The notes: generated by a model from the sequence alone, not told the origin. Shown: positions 1 to 8,901, counted from the first letter of the stretch. The stretch is 52,764 nt of DNA from Saprospiraceae bacterium (GCA_024103005.1 JAGFJA010000001.1:1-52764), one strand, 5' to 3'. Made by a program: numbers and translations.

Positions 1-773
1 ATCCCGAATAACAGCTGAGGATATTTTAATGGTCCGGAATAGTGCTGGACTTTTTCACTTTCTTCCCCGGCTTCTTCCTCAGCTATAGCATCCAGGTTGA
101 TTTTATTGGGTACAGATGAGAATTTAATTAAGATGGCTACTAAGATAAAAGCTGCACCAAGTACCAAGTATGGTATCTTTATACTGGTAATGTCCGCTTT
201 AGCAGTGACTGCCGTAACAGACCCAAAGATGGCAAAGTTGACCAGTAACGGACCGATGGTCGTACCAAAGTTATTAACACCGCCTGCCATGCTCAGTCTT
301 TGAGAACCCGACTTCGGGTCGCCCATAATGATGGCAAGGGGATTGGCAGCAGTTTGTTGAAGTGAGAATCCAAGTCCAACTATAAATAACCCGACTATAA
401 ATAAGAAAAACGAATGGTTATTGGCTGCAGGTATAAATATCAATGTCCCCAGAGCAGAAATAATTAATCCCAGCGCAATACCGTTCTTGTATCCCATTTT
501 ATTGAGGATGTCTCCGCCTCTTGCCTTGCTGATAGAGTAGTAAATCAAAGATCCTACCGTATAAGCGATATAAAAAGCAAAGGCAACCAACTGACTTTGT
601 GTCTGAGTCAGATGCAGGTTTTCTTTAAATACCGGTATTAATATGTCATTGCTGGCAGCAACAAAGCCCCAGAAAAAAAAGACAATAATTAATGTCAGAA
701 ACTGAGACCATATCGTGCCAGAACCGTGACCGGCATTGCTGTTGAGGTTGTTGTTTTTTATAGAAACATCCAT
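1..773 (-). CDS. sugar MFS permease (FucP/GluP-like), C-terminus cut off by window edge
   Basis: The reverse strand is open from an ATG at 773 to the window edge: 257 codons without a stop. The peptide has the hydrophobic pattern of a major facilitator permease and the stretch GLGFSLQQTAANPLAI near residue 140, followed by QRLSMAGGVNNFGTTIGPLL. These are characteristic of the FHS (fucose/glucose-galactose) subfamily. About seven membrane segments are visible and an acidic loop (AEEEAGEESEK) lies near residue 240, as expected for the central cytoplasmic loop. The family imports sugars by proton symport at the inner membrane. The gene sits 151 bases downstream of two GH144 glucanases on the same strand, so uptake of their products (sophorose or glucose) is a reasonable inference. 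Substrate cannot be read from sequence. Confidence 0.85.
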   Translation of the reverse strand, partial: MDVSIKNNNLNSNAGHGSGTIWSQFLTLIIVFFFWGFVAASNDILIPVFKENLHLTQTQSQLVAFAFYIAYTVGSLIYYSISKARGGDILNKMGYKNGIALGLIISALGTLIFIPAANNHSFFLFIVGLFIVGLGFSLQQTAANPLAIIMGDPKSGSQRLSMAGGVNNFGTTIGPLLVNFAIFGSVTAVTAKADITSIKIPYLVLGAAFILVAILIKFSSVPNKINLDAIAEEEAGEESEKVQHYSGPLKYPQLLFG

Positions 774-924
774 AGTTTTATATATATCTAAATGCTAAGA
801 TAAAAAAAATGATTTCAAACACCGGATTTAGTATTTTTCAGTGAAAAAATTTTTCAACGGCATCAATCTTATATATATGTTGATGAAGATAATTTTTTTG
901 ACTCGGGTTGAAAGATAAATAGAA

Positions 925-2550
925 TCAAAAATGCGGACTCTCAAACCCCAAAGCCTGCATACCTGTTTTTATTTCAGGCGCATTCATCAATAGGTTCCAG
1001 ATCAATCCTGTACGGTAATTTTCGATCATGATGATGATGGGTCCCTGGTCTATAGCAAGGGTAGAGTTGGCAAACCAAGCTTTTTCCAAGGAAAATCCGT
1101 CATAAAATCCCATCGGCCCCCACATTTTATCTCCAAGCTTGTAATAGAAAAATCGCAGTGCATCCATGCTCTCTTCCGGTGTATATGCAATGGAAGACAA
1201 AGCAGCTGTAGGCGTGATGACGCTTATATCATTATCCGGACTGCTGGCCGTATAGCCATTATACACATCACCTGCAGTTAGTCCCCAACAATCGGGACCA
1301 TAGCCGTAATATTTCTTTGGATTGGCTATACAATATGCCCTGTTAATTAGTGTATGTGCCTTTACTTGCTTTTCATAGTCTGCATAGGTATCTTTAAGGC
1401 CAAAGGGGTCTATTCCTAAAAATGTATAATGTTCAAAAAATAGGGGACCGCCTGTTCCCCGCCCCAGTGGCAATAAAATTCCAAAGGCTTCTTTATTATT
1501 TTGTATCGAACCGTTGCCTGCCCAACCCTGATGGTACACGGAGGCAGGTATGGCAAAGGTAGGGCTTGATGCTGCCAGAAGATAAGTAATCAGGCATTCA
1601 TTCCAACCTTTTATAGGAAGATTGATAGCCCAGCCATTATCAGGGCTCCAGTGCCAATATAAGACTTCCTTTTCATTCTGTCGGTACCAGTTCCATTCAA
1701 CTCCTTTCCAGATGGAATTGATATTTTCTCTTAGCTTTACTTCCTCAGGGTCAAGACCGTCAAAATATTCCCTAAGTGTCAACATTCCTGCTACCAGGAA
1801 AGATGTTTCAACCAAATCTCCGCCATTATCCTGCGCACTGAAGGGAATGGTCTTGCCGGTGCTTCCATTTAACCAATGTGCAAAGGCGCCATGATATCGA
1901 TCTGCTTTGTTTTTCAGAAAATCTATCATGCGGGATGCTCTTTCCAGGCCTTCCTGTCGGGTGATATACCCCCTTTCTATTCCGATGGGGATGGTCATCA
2001 TTCCGAACCCGCTTCCTCCGCTTGTCACCAGATCACCTGAAGTGTTGCGCTCGCGTGATAAGCCGCTAACCGGATGGGCAAAATCCCAGAAATACCGGAA
2101 GGTTCGCCGTTGCACACTATCCAAAAGTGCATCATCGCTAATCTTTTCAAATTTATCAAGGGTATCGAGCTGAGTGATAAATTCGTAATACCGGGTTTTA
2201 TCAAGGCTGCGGTTGTATATATCTTTTAGTTCTGTGTTGATTTCAATATAATATTTGGTGAGGTGTGCCAGTTGATTTTCCGGTCTTATTTCAATAGATG
2301 AATCCCTGACAGTAACCTGAAGTTGAAAGGAATAACCATTGATTTTTAATCCGTTTTTAATTGTTGCAGCGGATATTGGAGATGAAAACAGGATGGTTAT
2401 TTCAGGACGGACACTTACTCCATGGGGAGCTTGTTCGGACAAGCCATCTATTACAACGGATTTTATCTTGAACTCCTGCAGTTCCGGCTCCTCCTTGCCG
2501 CAGGAAAGCAATGCAAACAGACACAGAAATAAAGTAAAATGCTTATCCAC
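925..2550 (-). CDS. GH144-family glucanase, lipoprotein with N-terminal Ig-like domain
   Basis: The 541-residue protein starts at GTG (2550). Residues 1-17 form a lipoprotein signal with lipobox LLSC (Cys17). Residues about 28-125 resemble a bacterial Ig-like (Big_5) fold, with the PHGVSVRPEITILFSSPIS pattern. From about 145 onward lies the glycoamylase-like (PF10091) barrel: TFRYFWDFAHPVSGLSRER, GGDLVETSFLVAGML, YWHWSPDNGWAINLPIKGWN and LAIDQGPIIIMIENYRTGL. In this family (GH144) characterised members are endo-beta-1,2-glucanases. Acidic residues in GGDLVE and NECL are candidates for the active site. It follows its paralogue by 14 bases and is probably co-transcribed. The lipid anchor suggests attack on glucan at the cell surface or outer-membrane inner leaflet. 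Substrate is inferred from family only. Confidence 0.85.
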   Translation of the reverse strand: MDKHFTLFLCLFALLSCGKEEPELQEFKIKSVVIDGLSEQAPHGVSVRPEITILFSSPISAATIKNGLKINGYSFQLQVTVRDSSIEIRPENQLAHLTKYYIEINTELKDIYNRSLDKTRYYEFITQLDTLDKFEKISDDALLDSVQRRTFRYFWDFAHPVSGLSRERNTSGDLVTSGGSGFGMMTIPIGIERGYITRQEGLERASRMIDFLKNKADRYHGAFAHWLNGSTGKTIPFSAQDNGGDLVETSFLVAGMLTLREYFDGLDPEEVKLRENINSIWKGVEWNWYRQNEKEVLYWHWSPDNGWAINLPIKGWNECLITYLLAASSPTFAIPASVYHQGWAGNGSIQNNKEAFGILLPLGRGTGGPLFFEHYTFLGIDPFGLKDTYADYEKQVKAHTLINRAYCIANPKKYYGYGPDCWGLTAGDVYNGYTASSPDNDISVITPTAALSSIAYTPEESMDALRFFYYKLGDKMWGPMGFYDGFSLEKAWFANSTLAIDQGPIIIMIENYRTGLIWNLLMNAPEIKTGMQALGFESPHF

Positions 2551-2564
2551 GATAATGTAAGATA

Positions 2565-3902
2565 TTATTTTGGAACCTGATATTCAAAGCCCAGTTTATT
2601 CAGCCCGTATTGGATATCTTTATTTTTCATGAATAATTTCCAAAGAAGACCTGTGCGATAATTTTCTATCATGACGATGATAGGACCCTGATCGATGGCA
2701 AGATGTGACTTACTGACGCACCCGGTGGAAGGCGAGAAAGAGTCAACAAAGCCGTACTTTGTCCACAGTTTATTCCCCATTTTTTCATAGAAATATCTGA
2801 GTGCCTGTAAGGAATATTCCGGCGTATAAGGTATGGATGAAATGGCAGCAGTGGGAGAGATCGTCCCGTTGTCATTTTCAGGTGAATGTGCCGTATATCC
2901 AAAGCAGTCATCACTGGATGAGAGACCCCAGCAGTCAGCGCCATAACCGGCATAACCCTTTGGATTAGCGATACAGTATGCTCTGTTAATCAGGGTATGA
3001 TTTTGATTTTGTTGCCAATAGTCAGCGTAGCGGTCCTTTAATCCCTTTGGATTGAGACCTAAAAATGAATAATGTGTAAAAAACAAGGGTCCACCGTAAT
3101 CAAATCCAAGAGGGAGCTTGATTCCGTAAAACTCCTTTCCATTTTTGAAAAAATTACTCATTGCCCACCCCTTATGGTAAACTTCTGCATCAATAGGATA
3201 GGTAGGAGAAGATGCTGCTAAAATGTAGGCTAACAGGCATTCATTATATCCACGGACTTCAAAATTCATAGCCCAGCCATTGTTGGGGCTCCAGTGCCAG
3301 TATAACACTTCCCGACCGCCTCGTGTGTACCAGTTCCACTCTGCTTCGCGCCAGGTTATATTGATTTTATGACGCAACTCTCTTTCAGAGGCATTATCCT
3401 GATCAAAATATTCCATGGCGCATAAGAGCCCCTGAAACATAAAGGCGGATTCTACGATGTCTCCTCCATCATCCTTTCTTGAGAAGGGTTTTGTTCTACC
3501 GGTTTCGGCATACCACCAATGCGGAAACATACCGTGATAGCTGTCTGCTTTTTTCCGGAGATAATTGATTATTTTAAGCAAGCGGTCAACACCCTGCTGA
3601 CGGGTAATCCACTTTCTGTTGACTGCAACAATAATAGACATTATGCCAAATCCGCTTCCGCCACTTGTGATTACTTCATGTCCATAGCCTGTATTTGTAT
3701 TGCTTCTCTCACGTGCCAGACCGGAAGTAGGATCGGCAAAATCCCAGAAATACCTAAAAGTAACGCGCTGGACCTCTTCAAGTAACTGGTCATCGGTTAA
3801 TCCCATTTTAACGGGCTCCGGTTCTGAACCATAATATTCCTGTGCGATAGTCGGATTTATTATGAAAATCCCGATTAGGCCGGCTATCAAAAAACGTAGC
3901 AT
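2565..3902 (-). CDS. GH144-family glucanase, exported
   Basis: This 445-residue protein has a cleavable signal peptide (residues 1-20, ending PTIAQ) and then only the GH144 barrel, with no Ig-like domain. Matching blocks to the downstream paralogue are obvious: TFRYFWDFADPTSGLARER, GGDIVESAFMFQGLL, LYWHWSPNNGWAMNFEVRGY, YFYEKMGNKLW and LAIDQGPIIVMIENYRTGLL. The pair therefore arose by duplication or was recruited together. The family cleaves beta-1,2-glucan to sophoro-oligosaccharides. Lacking a lipobox, this copy is expected in the periplasm or outside, so the pair may work sequentially on either side of the outer membrane. It is the first gene of a two-gene unit; an esterase gene lies 136 bases upstream on the same strand. 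Confidence 0.85.
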   Translation of the reverse strand: MLRFLIAGLIGIFIINPTIAQEYYGSEPEPVKMGLTDDQLLEEVQRVTFRYFWDFADPTSGLARERSNTNTGYGHEVITSGGSGFGIMSIIVAVNRKWITRQQGVDRLLKIINYLRKKADSYHGMFPHWWYAETGRTKPFSRKDDGGDIVESAFMFQGLLCAMEYFDQDNASERELRHKINITWREAEWNWYTRGGREVLYWHWSPNNGWAMNFEVRGYNECLLAYILAASSPTYPIDAEVYHKGWAMSNFFKNGKEFYGIKLPLGFDYGGPLFFTHYSFLGLNPKGLKDRYADYWQQNQNHTLINRAYCIANPKGYAGYGADCWGLSSSDDCFGYTAHSPENDNGTISPTAAISSIPYTPEYSLQALRYFYEKMGNKLWTKYGFVDSFSPSTGCVSKSHLAIDQGPIIVMIENYRTGLLWKLFMKNKDIQYGLNKLGFEYQVPK

Positions 3903-4038
3903 AATATTTATTTTAGAACCAAGATATCCATTTTATAGAACAAAAAGTCAAATTCCGGAAAAAACAATCCGGTTTTAACAATCTGTGACAAATCCTTTAA
4001 TTGATTTTATATCATAGTGCCGAAATATTCCTTTCCTT

Positions 4039-4851
4039 CTATTCGAGTTTTTTTCTTTGTTCGAATAACCAGGGAAGGAGCTTTTTTTCTTTGAATGCAC
4101 TGTCCCATGAATTGTGGTTGGCTTCCGGATATTCCGTGTATTTGGGAAATCCGCCCTTGAAGATAATTTCCTGCACCATGTCCCTGCTGTACTTGGGCAG
4201 GACGATATCATCCATCGCTCCGTGGAATATCCAGACAGGCACTTGCCGCGCAAATTTTTGAACAAACTCCAAATCTCCGCCACCACAAATAGATACGGCG
4301 GCTGCAAACCAATCCGGATGGCGACTGATAGCCTCAATTGTTCCCATGCCACCCATTGACAATCCCATGATGTAAATCCGGTTCGGATCCACGTGTTCAT
4401 TGGTACGGTAAAATTGTATCAGGTCAAAAACCGATTGTAAGGCAGCGGTGGGCTTTCCCCTGAAATCAAAACGGAATGGATCTTCCTTATCCTGCCGATT
4501 GATGTCCACTTTAGCCCAGTAATCGTCTGCAGGACATTGCGGAAAGACAACAAAAGCAGGAAATTTTCTTCTCATCTTACGTGAATCAAATAATTTACCC
4601 CCGTGTGCCAGTTGCTTCTGATTGTCATTTCCTCGTTCACCGGCACCGTGCAGAAATATAACCAGTGGATACTTTTTATTTTTTTTAATTTTTCTTGGCT
4701 GCAACTCCTGATAAAATACGATACTCCCGTCCTTACGTGACATTTGACCTGCCTTGAAGTGCTTCTGGGCAAGAGAAATATTGCCGGAAAATATCAGAGC
4801 CAGACATAAATAAAGGTAAAACCTCATAAAAGAATATTTCAATAGTTTCAT
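4039..4851 (-). CDS. exported alpha/beta-hydrolase (CE1/COG4099-type esterase)
   Basis: The 270-residue protein has a signal peptide up to about residue 29 (ends ISLAQ); an internal ATG at residue 9 is an alternative start giving a more typical signal. The oxyanion block YPLVIFLHGAGERGNDN lies at residues 61-77. The nucleophile elbow GLSMGG has Ser165. An acid is supplied by Asp214 or Asp215 in HGAMDDIVLP, and His246 lies in EANHNSWD. This is the arrangement of secreted esterases related to polysaccharide esterases and to PHB-depolymerase/dienelactone-hydrolase-like proteins. Such enzymes remove acyl groups from polysaccharides, which would suit its place next to two glucanases and a sugar permease. 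The actual ester substrate is unknown. Confidence 0.75.
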   Translation of the reverse strand: MKLLKYSFMRFYLYLCLALIFSGNISLAQKHFKAGQMSRKDGSIVFYQELQPRKIKKNKKYPLVIFLHGAGERGNDNQKQLAHGGKLFDSRKMRRKFPAFVVFPQCPADDYWAKVDINRQDKEDPFRFDFRGKPTAALQSVFDLIQFYRTNEHVDPNRIYIMGLSMGGMGTIEAISRHPDWFAAAVSICGGGDLEFVQKFARQVPVWIFHGAMDDIVLPKYSRDMVQEIIFKGGFPKYTEYPEANHNSWDSAFKEKKLLPWLFEQRKKLE

Positions 4852-5164
4852 TCAGAAAATTTGATTAAAAAACCAACGTATCAGGATTTTTTAAAGGACA
4901 AAGTAATGTTGTGCTTTTATCCTCCTTAAAGCTGTTTTTTAATCATATTAACGACAAAGATTGAAAAATTCGGAGACATTTTTATAAATGAATAAAGAAA
5001 GAGAAATCGGAGACAATGGAATGAAAAATAACTAAATCTTAGTTGAAGGAGGCTGATTTTATAAGGGATAGATAGTATGAGTCAGGCAATCATTTATAGA
5101 CCCGTTGATATGTGTCTTATATGGGCAAAGTTAATATACGAATAAATAATATGTTTTGAAACAC

Positions 5165-5195
5165 TTGGTATAAGTTAGGTTATTCGATATCTTTG
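5165..5195 (+). promoter_or_regulatory. Bacteroidota sigma-A type promoter
   Basis: TTG at 5165-5167 and TATCTTTG at 5188-5195 are separated by 20 bases, matching the TTG/TAnnTTTG consensus. It would start transcription near 5202, about 75 bases before the TPR gene. The rest of the 4852-5276 gap holds no credible gene. Confidence 0.65.
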
Positions 5196-5207
5196 TAACT
5201 TATGTTA

Positions 5208-5252
5208 TGGTCAGTCATGGAGTTTCGGGTATGGGTATTTTTTCACTGACCA
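5208..5252 (+). promoter_or_regulatory. 8-bp inverted repeat in the 5' leader of the TPR gene
   Basis: TGGTCAGT (5208-5215) and ACTGACCA (5245-5252) are perfect inverted copies separated by 29 bases, just downstream of the predicted transcription start. This could be a leader hairpin or a binding site. No function can be assigned. Confidence 0.4.
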
Positions 5253-5276
5253 GTCATAAAAATTAACCGCTATACT

Positions 5277-6278
5277 ATGTTTTCAAAAGTTATCGTCCAG
5301 GGTCGTTTGGACTTTGGTAATGCCAACACCTTTGACAAAGCCTATAAGCTGTACATTCAGCGTAAGGATGTCTATTATAAGAATGAGGTAATTTTTAATA
5401 AGCCGGAAGAATGTTTTGACGAAGAAAAAATGATTTTTGTTGTCAAACGGTTTAATAATTTGGTTTCAGATAAATATTGGCGGAATACGGTTCATTTGCT
5501 TAAAAATCTGGCGGAATATTCACTTACCGGTAGAATACAGATGTGGATGATGGTAGATGGCAAAATTATCCGTCAGGAGCATATCAAACCGTCAAGTGAT
5601 AAGAATATAGTCGCTGCTTTTGAAAAGGCTAACGATATAGTCAACGCAAATGGCGATCTGGATATGGCGAAGAAAATTCTGGACGGAGTTATTGCCAAGT
5701 TTGCTGACCACGCAATGGCTCACGCTTTATATGGCAGGATATTGGCGCGTCAGGGGAATCATAAGGAAGCATTAAAAAAATTTGACAAAGCCATCCGGAT
5801 TGACCCATATCTGAGTGAAGCTTATCTGTGGAAGGGAAAGATGCTTGTAAGCATGGAGAATTATGAAGAAGCCCTCCCTGTCCTGGAAAATGTCACTGAT
5901 TATTCTATCGCCCATCAAAACATACACTGGATCGGACGAAGACTGAAAGGTAAGTGTTACTTCCATCTTGGAAATTATGAGAAAGCCATCTTTGAATGGA
6001 AGCTTTTTGCAAAAAAACCTTTTGAAAAAGGCAACTCCAATCACTATTGGAAGAGGATGGTGACCTTCAGCCTGGGCAAAGCTTATCTCCAGACCAATCA
6101 AAATGCAGAAGCCATCCTTTCTTTCAATCATGCCCTGGAACTTGATCCGCTTTTCGATTCCGTTCCTGAAGAAGAAATAAGAAAGTTCCGTGAAATGGCA
6201 GGCGGCTATGAGGTTTCAAAAAAGACACGACAGAAAAGTACCGGACGTAGTTCATCCGGGGTAAAAATTTCCGTTTAG
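5277..6278 (+). CDS. TPR-repeat protein
   Basis: The 333-residue protein has no signal peptide, so it is probably cytoplasmic. The first 110 residues are a mixed-charge region I do not recognise. From about 125 there are at least three or four tetratricopeptide repeats, for example AHALYGRILARQGNHKEALK, then AYLWKGKMLVSMENYEEALP, then KCYFHLGNYEKAI and FSLGKAYLQTNQNAEAILSF. Each has the small/large/aromatic spacing of the TPR helix pair. The C-terminus is basic and Ser-rich. TPRs mediate protein contacts; partner and process are not evident. The gene stands alone with its own promoter and converges on the YhhN gene. Confidence 0.75.
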   Translation: MFSKVIVQGRLDFGNANTFDKAYKLYIQRKDVYYKNEVIFNKPEECFDEEKMIFVVKRFNNLVSDKYWRNTVHLLKNLAEYSLTGRIQMWMMVDGKIIRQEHIKPSSDKNIVAAFEKANDIVNANGDLDMAKKILDGVIAKFADHAMAHALYGRILARQGNHKEALKKFDKAIRIDPYLSEAYLWKGKMLVSMENYEEALPVLENVTDYSIAHQNIHWIGRRLKGKCYFHLGNYEKAIFEWKLFAKKPFEKGNSNHYWKRMVTFSLGKAYLQTNQNAEAILSFNHALELDPLFDSVPEEEIRKFREMAGGYEVSKKTRQKSTGRSSSGVKISV

Positions 6279-6315
6279 GTTTTAATTTTTGTACTAAATA
6301 CCACTACTTCTGATT

Positions 6316-6999
6316 TTAGCCTTCATGTACTTGCCGTTTCAGTGATCCGGTAGTGATTAAATATTGCGCAAATATGTAGGTTAAAATAATAATTACACCT
6401 GCTTTAGGCAAAGAGAAGGCAAACTTATCAATCGCCAATACAGAATCGGATATTACAAATAACCATGCTCCTGCAGCTATCGACCAGAATGAACTACTAT
6501 TTACACTTCCTATCCGACTCCAGGCTAATACTGCCATGAGTGAAATTACCAGGGTGTAAAGAATAACGGGCACTACCATGTTGCCAAGCCCCGGATACAA
6601 GATGAAAAATAAAAACAAGGCATGTGTTGTAAAAAATGCAATAGAGAAAGAAATTGCCCAAACCGGCCGATTGACGGAGGGGAATCGGATATCCTCCGCA
6701 AATGCAAAAGAATAGGCAATGTGTGCAATCAAAAATGAAAAAAGTCCGATGAGAAAAAACCCCGATCTGTAGGATACAAACATCAGGGCGATGTCGCCCA
6801 GCCAGGACCAGATCAGACCTGCAAAAATCTTTTTATCAAAAGGATGCTTAAGTCCGCTTTGAATATAAAATATCCATATCAGCATACCTACCAATAGCGG
6901 TTTGGTAACCATTTCCAGCCACTTAAATTCATTCCACTCAGAAAAAATATGAAGCAATGCAAATACCCAGAAAAGTATATAATAATTCTTAACCTTCAC
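6316..6999 (-). CDS. YhhN/TMEM86-family membrane protein (lysoplasmalogenase-like)
   Basis: The 227-residue, eight-helix membrane protein starts at GTG (6999). The conserved pattern runs KPLLVGMLIWIFY, then GLIWSWLGDIALMF, then FLIGLFSFLIAHIAYSFAF, which is diagnostic of the YhhN family. Human TMEM86B and some bacterial members hydrolyse the vinyl-ether bond of lysoplasmalogens, and the conserved Asp in GDIALM is the usual candidate catalytic residue. The gene overlaps the end of the upstream alkylglycerol-monooxygenase-like gene by 11 bases. Translational coupling and a shared role in ether-lipid breakdown are therefore likely. The bacterial substrate is not proven. Confidence 0.8.
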   Translation of the reverse strand: MKVKNYYILFWVFALLHIFSEWNEFKWLEMVTKPLLVGMLIWIFYIQSGLKHPFDKKIFAGLIWSWLGDIALMFVSYRSGFFLIGLFSFLIAHIAYSFAFAEDIRFPSVNRPVWAISFSIAFFTTHALFLFFILYPGLGNMVVPVILYTLVISLMAVLAWSRIGSVNSSSFWSIAAGAWLFVISDSVLAIDKFAFSLPKAGVIIILTYIFAQYLITTGSLKRQVHEG

Positions 7000-8209
7000 G
7001 GATTTTAATTTTTGGAGAGATTAAAATAAACCATATAAGTGACAGAATCTCCAAGCCTCCAATCAGCCACAACCACAGAGCGGGGCAATGATGTGCAAAC
7101 AAGGGAATCAGTGCAAAAGATAAGAGTAGCCTTATATATTCGAAGAACTTTAACCACTTCTTGTCTTCAAATAGTGCACCGCAGCTCACCAGCGTCAGAA
7201 TGATAAATGCAGCAAGAGAAAAAGCCTGAAACATTTCGATAGCCGTAAACTTAAAAAGTAGTACCGAGCCTAAGGACAGAGCAATTATAAACTGGAAAAA
7301 ACTGTATGCGGTGAGGTGGGGGTCGGCAGTGGAATCGTATTTTCCTGTGTAGGCATATTCCGTTTTATAGGCATTATCATCAGCTTGCACTATGGCTGGT
7401 TGCCAGCCGGGTGGTTTGATGAAGATTAGTAATTTATCTTTCCAACTCCCTGACTTTCTGACGGACCGAAAAATATCAAACCAATGATGAAAATTGGCCC
7501 ATACCGGATTCCAGCTTGCCAAAGGAGTTGTTACTCCATAGTAAACCGGTTCTTCTTCCTTTTGAAAGGTGTTGAACATCCGATCCCAGATAATCAGCGT
7601 CCCACCATGGTTTTTGTCGATATACTTTGGATTGGAGCCATGGTGAACCCTGTGATGTGACGGTGTGTTGAGAATGTATTCCAGCCAGCCCAAATTTCCG
7701 ATTAACTTGGTATGAATCCAGAACTGATACAACAGATTGAAGGCAATCAGGGTCAGAAACATCATTGGTTTGAAACCGATTAGAGCCAAGGGCAGATAAA
7801 AGACCCAGCTGAACCATCCCTGAAACCAGGATTGTCGGAGAGCAACTGTCAGATTGTATTCTTCAGACTGATGATGGACGACATGCGCGGCCCACAGAGC
7901 ATTAACCTGATGACTCATCCTGTGAAACCAGTAATAAAAAAAGTCAACACCGATAAAAAGTAAGAACCATACCCATAAGGTAGCAGGGAGGTCAAATAAT
8001 CGCCAATGGTCATAAATATAGGAATAGCCGAAAAAAAGGATGGTTTTCATGAAGATTCCGATCAATTGCTGACCGATACCCTGACTTAAATTAGAAAGAG
8101 AATCATTGAGGCGATAATAATGAAGTTTTTTAAAATAAGAATATGCAAGTTCTACCCCAATCAACAGAAAGAAAAAAGGAATCGAAAGAGCAATGATATC
8201 GACCTTCAT
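6989..8209 (-). CDS. fatty-acid-hydroxylase superfamily protein, alkylglycerol monooxygenase-like
   Basis: This 406-residue integral membrane protein belongs to the di-iron hydroxylase/sterol-desaturase superfamily. The three histidine boxes are visible: HRMSH (96-100), HVVHH (109-113) and HRVHH (186-190), plus an isolated His at 166. After the third box, YIDKNHGGTLIIWDRMF, VYYGVTTPL and the FHHWFDIF and KPPGW blocks follow in the same order as in animal AGMO (TMEM195), which cleaves the ether bond of alkylglycerols using tetrahydrobiopterin. A further four or so membrane helices fill the C-terminal third. It is transcribed with the lysoplasmalogenase-like gene. AGMO-type activity is inferred. 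A sterol-desaturase-like role on another lipid is the alternative. Confidence 0.8.
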   Translation of the reverse strand: MKVDIIALSIPFFFLLIGVELAYSYFKKLHYYRLNDSLSNLSQGIGQQLIGIFMKTILFFGYSYIYDHWRLFDLPATLWVWFLLFIGVDFFYYWFHRMSHQVNALWAAHVVHHQSEEYNLTVALRQSWFQGWFSWVFYLPLALIGFKPMMFLTLIAFNLLYQFWIHTKLIGNLGWLEYILNTPSHHRVHHGSNPKYIDKNHGGTLIIWDRMFNTFQKEEEPVYYGVTTPLASWNPVWANFHHWFDIFRSVRKSGSWKDKLLIFIKPPGWQPAIVQADDNAYKTEYAYTGKYDSTADPHLTAYSFFQFIIALSLGSVLLFKFTAIEMFQAFSLAAFIILTLVSCGALFEDKKWLKFFEYIRLLLSFALIPLFAHHCPALWLWLIGGLEILSLIWFILISPKIKIREG

Positions 8210-8304
8210 GCCATGATCTTTTAATCAAAAGTATTAAAAAAGGTTGTTTGCCCCAAATTTATTCAGAACATTAAACTTTGGATAAAGGTATATGTTAATT
8301 TATT

Positions 8305-8709
8305 ATGGTCGGCGATAATCAAAAGATACTGTATCTCGATGGAAACTGTGTCCTATGCAGCAGGCTATTTCAGTTTATCATTAAATATGATCGCAGGGGT
8401 GAAATACTTTTTTCTGACCTAAGCAGGCTTAAAGAAGATGCAGGAAATGTTCTAAACCGGGGACATGATGCTTATAATACAGTAGTTTATAGTCGGAATG
8501 GAGAGTATTATACCATGAGCACGGCTGCATTGTATATATTGAAAGATATGGGCGGATTACTATCAAGGTTGTATTGGCTAAGATTTATTCCTCAATTTGT
8601 TCGTGATGGGGTATATAAGATGATATCAAAAAACCGGTATAAATGGTTTGGCAGGATGGATAATTGTTTACTTAAGACGCCACAGCTTAGTCGAAGAATA
8701 ATAAAATAG
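8305..8709 (+). CDS. DCC-family thiol-disulfide oxidoreductase-like protein (DUF393)
   Basis: The 134-residue soluble protein opens with LYLDGNCVLCSRL, in which Asp12, Cys15 and Cys18 form the DxxCxxC signature of the DCC (PF04134) family. It continues with the family pattern ILFSDLSR, then STAALYILKDMGG, then FVRDGVYKMISKNRYKWFG. These are thioredoxin-fold proteins; their redox partners are mostly unknown. The length is normal for the family. The start codon is 95 bases from the divergent hydroxylase gene, so the two share an intergenic promoter region. Confidence 0.8.
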   Translation: MVGDNQKILYLDGNCVLCSRLFQFIIKYDRRGEILFSDLSRLKEDAGNVLNRGHDAYNTVVYSRNGEYYTMSTAALYILKDMGGLLSRLYWLRFIPQFVRDGVYKMISKNRYKWFGRMDNCLLKTPQLSRRIIK

Positions 8710-8751
8710 TCAGGAAATTATGGCATAATATTGGCTAAGAAGGAGATAGTA

Positions 8752-8901
8752 ATGAAAGCCGCCATTATAATATTCCATTGTAACATCTCGTTAGTTTTGT
8801 ATTTAATCTCTCCGAAAAATGAGTATGCTGTTTCTAAAAGTGAGCTGATTAAAAAAAATAATTATATTTGTCGTTTCACACTTTTAAATACACGTAGATG
8901 A
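8752..8901 (+). CDS. possible small ORF (49 aa) with a strong ribosome binding site
   Basis: An ATG at 8752 is preceded by AAGGAG with 6-bp spacing, an unusually good Shine-Dalgarno site for this genome. The frame stays open for 49 residues, beginning MKAAIIIFHCN and including a short hydrophobic stretch. Its TGA overlaps the ATG of the next gene (ATGA at 8898-8901), the pattern of translational coupling. Against it: no recognisable family, and a possible promoter (TATATTTG, 8863-8870) sits inside it. Confidence 0.3.
   Translation: MKAAIIIFHCNISLVLYLISPKNEYAVSKSELIKKNNYICRFTLLNTRR

Noticed and set aside
97-303. Plus-strand ORF of 68 codons
   Set aside because: It lies inside the minus-strand sugar permease reading frame, which has clear family motifs.
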